Assembly (NCBI GenBank): GCA_001023575.1
Contig: CP011489.1
Coordinates: forward strand, 124,001 to 188,000
Origin: Actinobacteria bacterium IMCC26256
GTDB lineage: Bacteria > Actinomycetota > Acidimicrobiia > IMCC26256
DNA length: 64,000 nt
Reading direction: 5' to 3'
Position 1 is the stretch's first letter; the number at the start of each line of letters is the position of its first letter. Shown here piece by piece: positions 54,512 to 63,611 of the stretch. The notes below the pieces were generated by a model that made no database searches, was not told the origin of the DNA, and worked only from the letters and a program-made list of their open reading frames with translations. Made by a program: the position numbers and the translations under genes.

Positions 54512-56785
54512 TTACTTAAGTGCAGGCCCCGGAGTCTGCACTGCCGGAGCAACATATGTGCGGCAGGGCTGGGCGCGAAGTGAGGGGCAAGGAGCGAGAG
54601 CGGTCGGCAGGCCCTTAGGGGACTTGACCTCTGAGAGCACTAGGCGCGACGCCTTTACTCCACCGGTGCCCACGCTGTTGCGAGTCACTCCGTCTGGCTT
54701 AATGGTCTCAAATGTCCAGAGGGTGCGATTGCCGCCCGGCGCCTGAACCGAGATTCGTACCCGCGAGCCGGCTCTAAATACGTGAGCCACTGGGAACAAC
54801 GCTACGCGAATGCTCGTCGCCTTGCCCGGAACAAGCGGAGCAGCATCAGTCTTCGTGTGGGTATGGCGTGGGTCAAGGGGTGTTGACTTGGCTGTATCCA
54901 AAGCTCTGTGGCTTGCGCGCAGCCATCCACTTTGAACGTAACGCTCATTGCCATCGGGGCGCACCTCAGTGAGGGTGACCTCGATATCGGTGTCGGCCGC
55001 TGTAGAGGCAAACGTCAGGTCAATGCTCCCTGGTCCGGCAATAGCGAGATTGCGAGAAAGCGGAGAGGAGACCCAAGAGAGTGACGATGCTGAGTCAAGT
55101 GGCACCCAGTTGTACTCGGCATCGGCCTTCCAGATGCCATTACCGTCGCCCTCATAAGTCTTGCGAGGACGCGCATCGGGCTCGTAGTTAAAGGTGAGGC
55201 TCGAGGCTGAGGAGTCACGCTTGTCTCCCAGGGAACCATCGGCCCCCAAGTAAAAGGTGCGTGCCTTAGCAGTTGGGATTGGCCATGATTTTGCAGTCGA
55301 TTCAGTTGCGGGCATCGGAGCACCTACAACCTCTCCCGGCTTGGCGCCATTCTCCCAGAGGATCCTTACACGCGGCTCTGCTTCGTATGCCTTGAGGGCT
55401 GACTTATAAGAGGTGAAGTCATCGAAGCGATCCGCTGGAAGTGAGACTCCCGATACTCCTGTTAGTACCTGCCAAATCTGTGGCGCCGCTGCTCGCGCTT
55501 CCGGAGCGATTTTGGGAATTTTTCGCGCAACATAGAAATCTAGGAACTCGAGTTGACGAGAAATCACATCAGGGTCAAGTGAGTCCGTATGAGTTCCGTT
55601 CTGGCCAGTAACTCGAAGTGGAACATCGGCAGGGAAGTTTCCGAGCATCTCAGACCAGTGCCCACCGGTCTGTTCATCCTGCCAAGCGCCAGCGATAAAG
55701 GTTGGGACCTCAATTTTGTTGATGAACGCGGTCGGCGCAACAGTGTCATAGCCATCTGGGTAGCCCGGGATTCCCCTTGTTGAGTAGTAAGGGTTCTCAC
55801 GAATTGTCTTCATTAAATCTACGTTCTGGCCGCGCAGTCCAAGGTTAGAGATGCAGGTTGTATCGCCATCCTCAACGCGCTTCTTTACCCATCCAGCGCC
55901 CTTTGGATTAGGCCACTGGTTTTGGTCAAGCCGCTGCTGTGCCCAATCTTTTGCGAAGCCATCGTTGTAGATGCCTCCCGGGTAAAGAGTCCCGCGATAG
56001 GTGTCATCAATGATTGAGAGTGGAGTAATCGCAGAGAGGTGAGGGGGCCTAGTTGCTGCAACAAAGAGTTGAGAGATGCCGGGGTACGAGATCCCGACCA
56101 TTCCAACGCGACCGGCCCACGGCTGTGCAGCGACTGTCTCAATAGCGTCATATCCGTCGAGGGACTGGATCTTCTCAAAGAAATTAAACGAGCCTCCAGA
56201 GCAACCGCTGCCGCGCATGTTGACTCCGACATACGCATAGCCCTGTGCGTTTGCAAGAAGCTGGAAAAGGTTCAGTGATGCTGTCGGGTTGGAGGGGTCA
56301 TATCCGGAGTACTCGACGAGGACAGGGTAAGGGCCATCCTCTGCCTTACCTGGAAGTGCGACCCTTACGCTTAGTTTTGTTCCATCCCGTGTAGTTAGGT
56401 AGCCATACCCAGGAGCGGGGAGATCTTGTTTTGAGTAGAGAGATGTCGGCGGCTTCTCGCTGATGCTGGTAACGGTAAGAGGCTTAGATGTCTTGGAGCC
56501 CGCAACTGAGACGCGGTATCCATCGCCTGGCTTTACATCTCGGAACACAAACCCACCGAGCGAGTCGATCTTGCCTTTACCGACCCTGCGGTTGTCGCTG
56601 TTCTGAATGGCGACTGCGGCTCCTGGTGTGGCCTCAATTACGTAGACCTGCTCGATGCTCCCGTGGGCATTGACCTGAGACTTCTGCATAGCGGCCTGCG
56701 CGGGCCCTGCGCTAAGTGCAACTCCGCTAAGCGCTACAGCGCTAGCAATTATCGTTGATGTAAAGCGGCGGCTGAGCTGGTTCAC
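54512..56785 (-). CDS. Secreted X-Pro dipeptidyl-peptidase-like hydrolase (CocE/NonD family)
   Basis: 757 residues. A signal peptide (NQLSRRFTSTIIASAVALSGVALSAGPAQA) and a beta-rich stretch precede an alpha/beta hydrolase domain: YLTTRDGTKLSVRVALPGK, VEYSGYDPSNP, nucleophile GISYPG (Ser about 234), TGQNGTHTDSLDPD (His). A C-terminal jelly-roll domain (about 520-720, with DIEVTLTEVRPDGNERYVQSGWLRASHR) is typical of PepX/cocaine esterase. GTG 56785 is preferred (GGGAG 5 nt upstream, signal peptide intact) over 56851. Confidence 0.9.
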   Translation of the reverse strand: MNQLSRRFTSTIIASAVALSGVALSAGPAQAAMQKSQVNAHGSIEQVYVIEATPGAAVAIQNSDNRRVGKGKIDSLGGFVFRDVKPGDGYRVSVAGSKTSKPLTVTSISEKPPTSLYSKQDLPAPGYGYLTTRDGTKLSVRVALPGKAEDGPYPVLVEYSGYDPSNPTASLNLFQLLANAQGYAYVGVNMRGSGCSGGSFNFFEKIQSLDGYDAIETVAAQPWAGRVGMVGISYPGISQLFVAATRPPHLSAITPLSIIDDTYRGTLYPGGIYNDGFAKDWAQQRLDQNQWPNPKGAGWVKKRVEDGDTTCISNLGLRGQNVDLMKTIRENPYYSTRGIPGYPDGYDTVAPTAFINKIEVPTFIAGAWQDEQTGGHWSEMLGNFPADVPLRVTGQNGTHTDSLDPDVISRQLEFLDFYVARKIPKIAPEARAAAPQIWQVLTGVSGVSLPADRFDDFTSYKSALKAYEAEPRVRILWENGAKPGEVVGAPMPATESTAKSWPIPTAKARTFYLGADGSLGDKRDSSASSLTFNYEPDARPRKTYEGDGNGIWKADAEYNWVPLDSASSLSWVSSPLSRNLAIAGPGSIDLTFASTAADTDIEVTLTEVRPDGNERYVQSGWLRASHRALDTAKSTPLDPRHTHTKTDAAPLVPGKATSIRVALFPVAHVFRAGSRVRISVQAPGGNRTLWTFETIKPDGVTRNSVGTGGVKASRLVLSEVKSPKGLPTALAPCPSLRAQPCRTYVAPAVQTPGPALK

Positions 56786-56954
56786 GGAGTCTCCCAAATT
56801 AGATTTGTGGTTAGGTCCCAGCGGTTCCCCCCGCAGGCTTTGGTCACGCATAGTTCCACACTTAGGGGCATCGCGTCCGGTCAGGCAGAGTTTTAGGGCC
56901 TAGATTCCTTTATCAAGTTCGGACTGAGACACCGACGCTGGTAACTTCAGGCGT

Positions 56955-58172
56955 GTGGGACTAGTCGTGCAGAAATTTGGTGGAACCTCGGTGGCCGACC
57001 CTGATCGCATTAGGGCTGTGGCCGACCACGTCGTGGCGACCCATAATGCGGGGAGCGAAGTCTGCGTTGTTGTCTCCGCAATGGGGAAGGCAACCGACGA
57101 ACTTGTTCGTCTCGCCCATGATGTATCCAAGAATCCCGCTGGGCGTGAACTCGACATGCTTCTAACCGCAGGCGAGCGAATCTCCATGTCACTACTCTGC
57201 ATGGCAATCATTGATCGCGGAGTCCACGCAGTCTCGTTTACTGGCTCGCAGGCAGGGATTGTGACGGACACTGTGCACGGGAAGGCGAAGATTCTTGAGG
57301 TTAAGGGTGACCGTATTCGTGAGGTTCTCGCAGAGGGCGGTATCGCCGTAGTCGCTGGATTCCAGGGAATCTCAACATCGCGAGATATCACAACTCTGGG
57401 GCGTGGCGGATCAGACACAACAGCGGTTGCTCTTGCTGCTGCGTTGGAGGCTGAGACCTGCGAGATCTACACCGATGTGCCGGGAATATTCACAGCAGAC
57501 CCGCGCATTGTTCCGAACGCAACGAAGTTAGAGCGGGTCTCTTACGACGAAATGCTTGAGATGGCCGCAACAGGTGGGCGAGTACTCGCCCTGCGATCGG
57601 TTGAGTTTGCAAGGAACTACGGCGTGCCCGTGCACGTTCGCTCGAGCTTCACATGGGAGCACGGGACATGGGTTGTTGAGGAGGACCCTTCAATGGAGCA
57701 AGCAGTTATTAGTGGAATTACACATGAAGCCTCGGAGGCAAAGGTAACGATTACTCGGGTTGATGATCGCCCTGGTGTCGCAGCGCGGTTATTTCGCGCG
57801 CTCGCCAACAGCGAAATCAATGTCGACATGATTGTTCAGAATGTCTCCACCGAGGGCCATACGGATATCTCGTTCACTGTTCCCGAGTCAGACCTTGCAC
57901 GCACGATTGAAGTTGCTGAGAAGATTGCGGGAGAGGTGGGGGCCAGCGGAGTCTCCCAGGACTCTGACATCGCTCGCGTCTCTGTGATCGGTGCCGGTAT
58001 GCGTTCAAACCCTGGAATTGCAGCGCAGATGTTTGAGGTGCTCTCCGAGGAAGGCGTAAATATCTTGATGATCAGTACTTCATCAATTCGTATTTCCTGT
58101 GTCGTACGTGCGGGCGATGTCGAGAAGGCTGTGCGGTCGCTTCATGCCGCATTCGGCCTAGACGCGGAGTAA
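56955..58172 (+). CDS. lysC: Aspartate kinase
   Basis: A 405-residue kinase for the first step to lysine, threonine and methionine. Motifs are [47 protein letters not shown], and [15 protein letters not shown]. Two ACT domains (about 265-405) mediate feedback control. GTG 56955. It is followed by asd with a 4-nt gap. In mycobacteria the same ask-asd pair lies near dnaX-recR on the chromosome. Confidence 0.95.
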   Translation: MGLVVQKFGGTSVADPDRIRAVADHVVATHNAGSEVCVVVSAMGKATDELVRLAHDVSKNPAGRELDMLLTAGERISMSLLCMAIIDRGVHAVSFTGSQAGIVTDTVHGKAKILEVKGDRIREVLAEGGIAVVAGFQGISTSRDITTLGRGGSDTTAVALAAALEAETCEIYTDVPGIFTADPRIVPNATKLERVSYDEMLEMAATGGRVLALRSVEFARNYGVPVHVRSSFTWEHGTWVVEEDPSMEQAVISGITHEASEAKVTITRVDDRPGVAARLFRALANSEINVDMIVQNVSTEGHTDISFTVPESDLARTIEVAEKIAGEVGASGVSQDSDIARVSVIGAGMRSNPGIAAQMFEVLSEEGVNILMISTSSIRISCVVRAGDVEKAVRSLHAAFGLDAE

Positions 58173-58176
58173 GGCT

Positions 58177-59214
58177 GTGGGCTCACGGGTCGGAATTATC
58201 GGGGCTACCGGATTAGTCGGCGAGGAGGTGCTTCGCCTACTGGCTGAGCGTAATTTTCCAATCGATGAGTTGCGGGTCTATGCATCAGCGCGCTCCGAGG
58301 GGAGAGCGCTCTCCTTCGAGGGTGGCGAAGTTCTCTGCGAAGTACTGCGCGATGGCTGCTTCGATGGCCTTGATGTTGTAATCGTTGACGTTGATGACCC
58401 AATTGCAATTGAGTGGGCCCCGGTTGCTGCCGCAGCTGGCGCACAGGTGGTTGATAACTCCGCAGCGTTTCGCATGTACGACGATGTTCCGCTTGTAGTG
58501 GCAGAGGTAAACCCAGAAGATTTAAATGAGTTGCCGCTCTCAATAGCTTCCTGCCCAAACTGCACCACGATGGTCTTAGTCACGGCACTTGCTCCGCTCC
58601 ATCGCGTTGCAGGCATAGACCGCCTCGTTGTCTCGACCTATCAATCGGTGAGTGGCGCAGGTCAGTCCGGAATTTATGAGCTAGATGCCCAGTGGGCAGA
58701 GCGGGCCGGCGACCTCACTTCATTAAGGCGCGCGGCTGCGATTGATGGAGTAATAGTCCCCGGAAAACTCTGGTCGAAGCCGATCGCTGGGAACGTGATC
58801 CCGCTTGCTGGTTCAGTAAAAGAGGCTGGCTATACCTCTGAAGAGTGGAAGCTTGTCTACGAGACTCGCAAGATTCTCCACGACGACTCAATACGTGTCT
58901 CTGCGACCTGCGTGCGTGTCCCTGTCTACGTCGGGCATGCGATGACCGCGAACGTTTCTTTTCACTCCGAGATGGACCGGGCTCAGGCTGCAGAGATTCT
59001 CGCTAGTGCCCCGGGGGTATTGCTCGTTGACGGCGGGGACGGTGCGCCTACCCCTCTAGATGGAGCTGGGATCGATCCAGTTCTGGTAGGTCGCTTACGC
59101 GATGACCAGAGCCAACCCAACACGCTTGATCTCTGGGTAACCGGTGACAACCTGCGCAAAGGCGCAGCTTTGAACGCCGTACAGATGGCCGAGTTGCTAA
59201 TCGCTCGCCGATAG
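58177..59214 (+). CDS. asd: Aspartate-semialdehyde dehydrogenase
   Basis: 345 residues. NADP-binding GIIGATGLVGEEVLRLL, acyl-binding Cys in SCPNCTTM (about 129), QSVSGAGQSG, and catalytic-His region RVPVYVGHAM are present. It makes aspartate semialdehyde for lysine, threonine and methionine. GTG 58177, operon with lysC. metX/metY in the same window use homoserine derived from this branch. Confidence 0.95.
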   Translation: MGSRVGIIGATGLVGEEVLRLLAERNFPIDELRVYASARSEGRALSFEGGEVLCEVLRDGCFDGLDVVIVDVDDPIAIEWAPVAAAAGAQVVDNSAAFRMYDDVPLVVAEVNPEDLNELPLSIASCPNCTTMVLVTALAPLHRVAGIDRLVVSTYQSVSGAGQSGIYELDAQWAERAGDLTSLRRAAAIDGVIVPGKLWSKPIAGNVIPLAGSVKEAGYTSEEWKLVYETRKILHDDSIRVSATCVRVPVYVGHAMTANVSFHSEMDRAQAAEILASAPGVLLVDGGDGAPTPLDGAGIDPVLVGRLRDDQSQPNTLDLWVTGDNLRKGAALNAVQMAELLIARR

Positions 59215-59264
59215 TTTTCCATTCTTAGGTTCACTTCGACCTATACCCGCAGTCTGAACGCGAT

Positions 59265-60485
59265 CTACCCGGTATCCGGCGGTGCGCGCCAAGCCCATGG
59301 TGGGGTTGAATCGTTTGTTTTAATTCGCGCGCCAGTTGCTGGTTTTTCGAGTCTCTGCGGTTTGATCTTGACGAGGCGGTATCCGTCATGCGTTTTTTGG
59401 TGGTGATGGCGTTTGCAGAGTCGTACAAGGTTCTCAAGGCTTGCAGCGCCGCCCTCAGCGAATGGTTTGATGTGATCTATCTCTAGACCAGTAGTCATGT
59501 CGCATGTTGGTACTTGGCAGACACGGTCGCGCTCCTCGATAGCGGTGCGTAATGGCGCAGGGATGTGTCGCCCCATATGCGCAACCGTCTTGATGTCTAC
59601 TCCATCAACGATGAGCAGTTTGAGGAATGCTTCACCCAGATACTCCTTAGCAGTCGCTACAGGTATCGGCCCGACGCCAGCGATCTCACAAATCTCGCCA
59701 TGCTCGGAATGTCCACGATTAATAGCCCCTAAGTCGACGCGAATATTCATCACAACGTTAGGGCGAGTTGTTTTCGTTGTACTCGCAGTCTTGGCATCGC
59801 ATAACGCCATTAACGCATCCGCAGCGTAAGCCTCAGGCGTTTCGTGATTACCACTCTTACGGGCTGCCTTAAAGATCTCATCTTGGAGTGGTTTCAGCGC
59901 CGCCATTACAAGAGCACCATTAGCAACTGTCATGAGCGCCTTCAAATTAAACGCACCGTCTTGGCCGGTCCATGTTTTTAAGCAACGGTTCTTATGTATG
60001 CGTTTGTGGCGCTCTACTTCGTCTGTGGCGGCCGCTATTACACGTGATGCTTCATCGCGTAAGGTTCGCACTGTCGAGGATTTAGCAAGGTTTAAGAGGC
60101 GTTCCTCTGCATGTGGCTCTGCCGTAGCAGCGCGTGCGACTTCGACGGCCTGAGCGGTAGAGATCTTTCCTGAGCTCATGGCCTCCACAGTCTGGGGGAG
60201 ATGACGAAGTTGGCCGGCAAGTATCACCACGGCTTGTGCTTCGTAGATCGGAGTACCCGTATGGAGTGCTACCCACTCTGCCGAGTTCTTAGAGCCTCCA
60301 ACTCGCCATGCTTCCGTCGTGCCGACTCGCCCAATCGCCGAGGTACGCAGACCCTCAATTACACGGCGCGCCTCCTCTGAGATGCGGACCAACTCGGCGG
60401 CCGATTTCCCGTCGATCACGTCGACATTGATGCGTGAGGAGACTTCTCGGAGGTGGCTGACTGCTGTTTTGAGTTCGTCGAACAT
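59265..60485 (-). CDS. 13E12-type (DUF222) HNH endonuclease-like protein
   Basis: 406 residues. The N-terminal DUF222 helical region (about 1-250) has GSKNSAEWVALHTG and SGKISTAQAVEVARAA, features of the 13E12 repeat family. The C-terminal HNH domain (about 325-375) reads CQVPTCDMTTGLEIDHIKPFAEGGAASLENLVRLCKRHH. ATG 60485 is chosen over upstream in-frame codons (to 60695) because a TATAAT box ends 7 nt upstream, giving a leaderless mRNA. The start lies within a perfect SOS box, so DNA-damage induction is expected. Confidence 0.85.
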   Translation of the reverse strand: MFDELKTAVSHLREVSSRINVDVIDGKSAAELVRISEEARRVIEGLRTSAIGRVGTTEAWRVGGSKNSAEWVALHTGTPIYEAQAVVILAGQLRHLPQTVEAMSSGKISTAQAVEVARAATAEPHAEERLLNLAKSSTVRTLRDEASRVIAAATDEVERHKRIHKNRCLKTWTGQDGAFNLKALMTVANGALVMAALKPLQDEIFKAARKSGNHETPEAYAADALMALCDAKTASTTKTTRPNVVMNIRVDLGAINRGHSEHGEICEIAGVGPIPVATAKEYLGEAFLKLLIVDGVDIKTVAHMGRHIPAPLRTAIEERDRVCQVPTCDMTTGLEIDHIKPFAEGGAASLENLVRLCKRHHHQKTHDGYRLVKIKPQRLEKPATGARIKTNDSTPPWAWRAPPDTG

Positions 60486-60498
60486 ATGTTCGATTATA
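60478..60498 (-). promoter_or_regulatory. LexA (SOS) box overlapping a -10 element and leaderless start
   Basis: TCGAACATATGTTCGA (60478-60493) is a perfect 16-bp palindrome matching the mycobacterial-type SOS consensus TCGAAC-N4-GTTCGA. On the minus strand TATAAT (60498-60493) overlaps its edge, and the HNH ATG (60485) lies within it, so bound LexA would block the promoter. Confidence 0.82.
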
Positions 60499-60550
60499 AA
60501 ACAGGGGTGTGACATTGAAGAATTAAAACCGCCTAGATCGAGTTCAAGCC

Positions 60551-60582
60551 GGAGTATCGAAGTCCTGGAGTATTGAAGTGCC
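60551..60582. repeat. 16-bp imperfect direct repeat upstream of the HNH gene
   Basis: GGAGTATCGAAGTCCT (60551-60566) is followed by GGAGTATTGAAGTGCC (60567-60582), three differences. It lies in the divergent region between the HNH gene and the secreted GH43-like gene. The rest of that region (to 60719) shows no gene. Confidence 0.6.
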
Positions 60583-60719
60583 TTGAGTGGTCCCGAGGCT
60601 CTGAAGTGACTTAAAGGCCGGGGCACTCCGGGCCGATACCCCTCTACGCGATCCAGAGGGGGAGACCCTCTCCCGTTGGGTTCATTTTCGGGCACCGTGC
60701 AGAGCAGGCTTAGAGAGCG

Positions 60720-62966
60720 ATGAGAAGAAAAATGGTTACACGAGGTCTAGGCCAAAGGGCAGTGCACGCGCGCCCGCGGCTTTTAACTCGTATCGGCAAT
60801 GTGGCGCCGATAGTTGCACTCCTCGCTATGAGCCTCTCGATAATCGGCAACCCTGATCGAGCTAGCGCAGTTGCGCCCGGCGGATTCACAGGCGTCAATC
60901 CAGTGCGCGTCATTGATACGAGAATAAATGGTCAGGGCCCGTGTCTTGCTCCAGGAACAATTCGCTCTGTAGTCGTTGCAGGGATCGTAGGCAGCGGGAT
61001 CCCCTCCGACGCCGCTGGTGTTGCCATGAACGTCACCGCGGCTGGATCTTCCCTCCCCGGCTTCCTCACTGCATGGCCGCGCGGTGGAGTGCGCCCGGAG
61101 ACCTCATTACTCAATTACGCGGCCAATGATGTGACCCCGAATAACTCGGTGATGTCGGTCGGTGCCGGAGGAGCGATCGACTTCTTCGCAAATCAAGGCT
61201 GCCCGTCCCTTGTTGTAGACGTGGTTGGATGGTTTGCTAGCGGAAACGGCACGGTCGGGGGTTTTAATGGCGTGGCGCCGACGCGTCTGCTCGATACTCG
61301 CTCGACTGGAGACGGAAGTTGTGTTACCTCGCCGCGTTTACTGGCTGTTGTTAATGTCGCCGGGGTGCCAGCCACTGCGAGTTCAGTGGCCTTGAATGTA
61401 ACGGTAACCAACAGCGATTTACCTGGCTATGTGATTCTTTGGCCAGCGGGAGCCTCGCGGCCAAATTCGTCAACAGTAAATTTTGTAGCGGGAGAGGTGA
61501 GAGCAAACGCGACCGTCTCGAAGATAGGCGCACTCGGGGCTATCAGTATCTTCTCGAGCGGCGGTTGCCCGCATGTAATTATTGATCTTGTTGGGTGGTT
61601 TGATGGTGGGGCTTCATTTGGGGTTGGTGGAGTAGCTGCCGTAACGCCATATCGCGTTCTAGATACGCGTAGTGCGAGCAATACAGAGGGCTGCCTGCGT
61701 GGTTATCGGGCAGTCACTATGGCTGGTGTGCCCGGTAGTGGAGTGCCATTTGATGCAACAGCAGTTTTACTCAACATCACGGCTGTCTCTCCGAACGCCT
61801 CGGGTTATGTAACTGCATTCCCAGACCTCGCAACTCCACCAACTGCATCAAACCTTAATTTTCGTGCTGGTCAGGTTGTGGCGAACGGAGTCTGGGTAAA
61901 GGTGAACTCTGACAACCACCGCGTAACACTCTTCGCTAGTGGGGGCTGCCCGCATGTCGTTCTCGACATCGTTGGTTTCGCAGTCTCATCTATGCAGCCA
62001 GCGCCTGCACCAGCAACTGTCGGTACTCAAGCAGTATCAGGAGCAAAATGGCCAGATGTAAGCGACCCCGCAGTGATGACAGATGGCGGCAAATACTACG
62101 TATTTGGCTCTAATACGAATGTGCGCAATATCCCGGTTCGCACTGTCACCGACCTAACGCGTACCTATACCTCGACTGGATGGGAACAGGCAACAAGCGA
62201 GGCCATGCCGACGCGACCTGCGTGGGCGCGACAAGATGAAAAAACTCTTTGGGCACCCACAGCTGCGAAGCTCGCGCCAAATTTTTACGTCATGTACTTC
62301 GCTGCCAATCGACCAAACGCACCGCAGCCTTGGAACCCTCAGTGCATAGGCCGCGCGTTTGCATCGCTTCCACAAGGCCCGTATACGCCAGAGACTGCGC
62401 CTATTACATGCGGGATTGAAGGAACCGGCGGAGCGCTCGACCCTGAGTATTTTCACGACCCCGTCTCTAATACGTCATATCTACTCGCAGCGTTTAGCGA
62501 CACGTCGTTCTCGATACATGTAATGCCAGTAGATACTTGGGGTGCGCCGATACAGCAGAGTGACGCAGCGCCGCCACGCGTTATCGAACTACGCAGAGCG
62601 CTTGTTGGAAAGCAGACTCCGCCCGAGCCAGGCTTTATTGAGAATCCATCGATGGTCTATGACGCCGCTACCGGCACTTACCTTCTCTCTTATTCATATG
62701 GCGATTGGAATACTGCTAATTACTCAACCGGCGTAGTGAGGTGCTCCTCGCCCGTGGGTCCGTGCTCGCTTCAGAGCACAACCCCATGGTTGGCTAGTGG
62801 GAATTCGCGCACCGGCACCGGAGGCTTATCTTTCTTTGCGGGGCTCGATGGGTCGACGCGTGCCGTATACGCGTCTTGGCCGCAAGGGCATGAAGCGCAG
62901 GGCGGCTACTGGCGCGCAGGAAGCCTTGCAGTTGTTGCGACTGGAGCGGTACCGACGCTTAGGTAA
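60720..62966 (+). CDS. Secreted protein: three actinobacterial beta-repeats fused to a GH43-like propeller
   Basis: 748 residues. A basic start and hydrophobic segment (about 25-48) end near ASAVA, a signal peptide. Three ~115-residue repeats (about 55-172, 175-300, 305-425) share R(V/L)(I/L)DTR, VA(L/M)NVT, GxxTxxP and GCPxV(V/I)xDxVG(W/F). The C-terminal part (about 440-748) has GH43 marks: WPDVSDPAV (base Asp), LWAPTAAKL, GGALDPEYF and IENPSMVYD (candidate acid Glu). Probably binds and cleaves arabino- or xylo-polysaccharides outside the cell (inference). ATG 60720. Confidence 0.82.
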   Translation: MRRKMVTRGLGQRAVHARPRLLTRIGNVAPIVALLAMSLSIIGNPDRASAVAPGGFTGVNPVRVIDTRINGQGPCLAPGTIRSVVVAGIVGSGIPSDAAGVAMNVTAAGSSLPGFLTAWPRGGVRPETSLLNYAANDVTPNNSVMSVGAGGAIDFFANQGCPSLVVDVVGWFASGNGTVGGFNGVAPTRLLDTRSTGDGSCVTSPRLLAVVNVAGVPATASSVALNVTVTNSDLPGYVILWPAGASRPNSSTVNFVAGEVRANATVSKIGALGAISIFSSGGCPHVIIDLVGWFDGGASFGVGGVAAVTPYRVLDTRSASNTEGCLRGYRAVTMAGVPGSGVPFDATAVLLNITAVSPNASGYVTAFPDLATPPTASNLNFRAGQVVANGVWVKVNSDNHRVTLFASGGCPHVVLDIVGFAVSSMQPAPAPATVGTQAVSGAKWPDVSDPAVMTDGGKYYVFGSNTNVRNIPVRTVTDLTRTYTSTGWEQATSEAMPTRPAWARQDEKTLWAPTAAKLAPNFYVMYFAANRPNAPQPWNPQCIGRAFASLPQGPYTPETAPITCGIEGTGGALDPEYFHDPVSNTSYLLAAFSDTSFSIHVMPVDTWGAPIQQSDAAPPRVIELRRALVGKQTPPEPGFIENPSMVYDAATGTYLLSYSYGDWNTANYSTGVVRCSSPVGPCSLQSTTPWLASGNSRTGTGGLSFFAGLDGSTRAVYASWPQGHEAQGGYWRAGSLAVVATGAVPTLR

Positions 62967-63002
62967 TTCTGATCTTCAGAAATATTGAGTTCCGTAACGC
63001 GA

Positions 63003-63028
63003 AAACGGCGCCCCTAGAGGCGCCGTTT
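63003..63028. terminator. Bidirectional hairpin terminator with CCTAGA loop
   Basis: AAACGGCGCC (63003-63012) and GGCGCCGTTT (63019-63028) pair perfectly around CCTAGA, with T-rich ends on both strands. It serves the GH43-like gene and tRNA-Pro. Confidence 0.85.
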
Positions 63029-63032
63029 ACGA

Positions 63033-63109
63033 TGGTCGGGATGCCGGGATTTGAACCCGGGGCCTCAGCGTCCCGAACGCTGCGCGCTGCCAAACTGCGC
63101 TACATCCCG
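63033..63109 (-). tRNA. tRNA-Pro (anticodon CGG)
   Basis: 77 nt with encoded CCA. The acceptor CGGGATG pairs with CATCCCG, discriminator A. The D arm is GCGCAGTTTGGCAGCGC. Anticodon loop TTCGGGA gives CGG, reading CCG. T arm CCGGGTTCAAATCCCGG. Confidence 0.95.
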
Positions 63110-63137
63110 AAGGGGTATTGATTGTATCCGGAGCGCT

Positions 63138-63545
63138 TCAGGCGTCCTCGGAGGTCGGAGAAACCGCTGCGGCCTCTAACGGCGATAGGAGCTTCTTGAT
63201 TGTCCGCCTTAGCAAGCCAGCGTCAACCGGCTTGACGAGCATGGCATCTGCCTCTGTGCGAGTTGCGAGGAATCGATCCGCCTCGCGGTCAAGGAGGAGA
63301 AGAATAGGGGTATCGGGGAGACGCCCGGCCCCTGCCTCGAGGCGAAGGTCAAGAGCCACTGCTATCCCGCCCATGTTTGCTATCTGCAGATCAAGGATGA
63401 CTAGGTCTGGAGAGTTACTTAAGACAGCACCTCTGACGTCCTGACCACGCTCGACCTCGATGACTGACTGCCCTGGGCCCGTGAGGCTGGTTCGAACTTG
63501 GTCTCTAACCCAAGAGGCTTCTGCGGCAACAAGAATTTTGGTCAC
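63138..63545 (-). CDS. Single-domain response regulator
   Basis: 135 residues: a stand-alone receiver with no output domain. The start TKILVAAEASWVRDQVRTSL is unusual (the acidic pair reads AE). Phospho-acceptor Asp52 lies in DLVILDLQI; the conserved Lys is Lys105 in MLVKPV. No histidine kinase is in the window. ATG 63545. It may act as a phosphate relay or bind a partner protein. The ArsA-type gene lies 66 bp upstream on the same strand. Confidence 0.85.
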   Translation of the reverse strand: MTKILVAAEASWVRDQVRTSLTGPGQSVIEVERGQDVRGAVLSNSPDLVILDLQIANMGGIAVALDLRLEAGAGRLPDTPILLLLDREADRFLATRTEADAMLVKPVDAGLLRRTIKKLLSPLEAAAVSPTSEDA

Positions 63546-63611
63546 GCTCCTGACGTTACCGGCATTTTCATGGTGGGGGCAGATTCAGGGATGCTCTGTT
63601 TAGGGGAGGGC

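Noticed and set aside
59265-60695. HNH protein as a mobile element (homing endonuclease or IS)
   Set aside because: No terminal repeats, target duplication or intron/intein context; DUF222-HNH proteins are usually chromosomal repeat-family genes.
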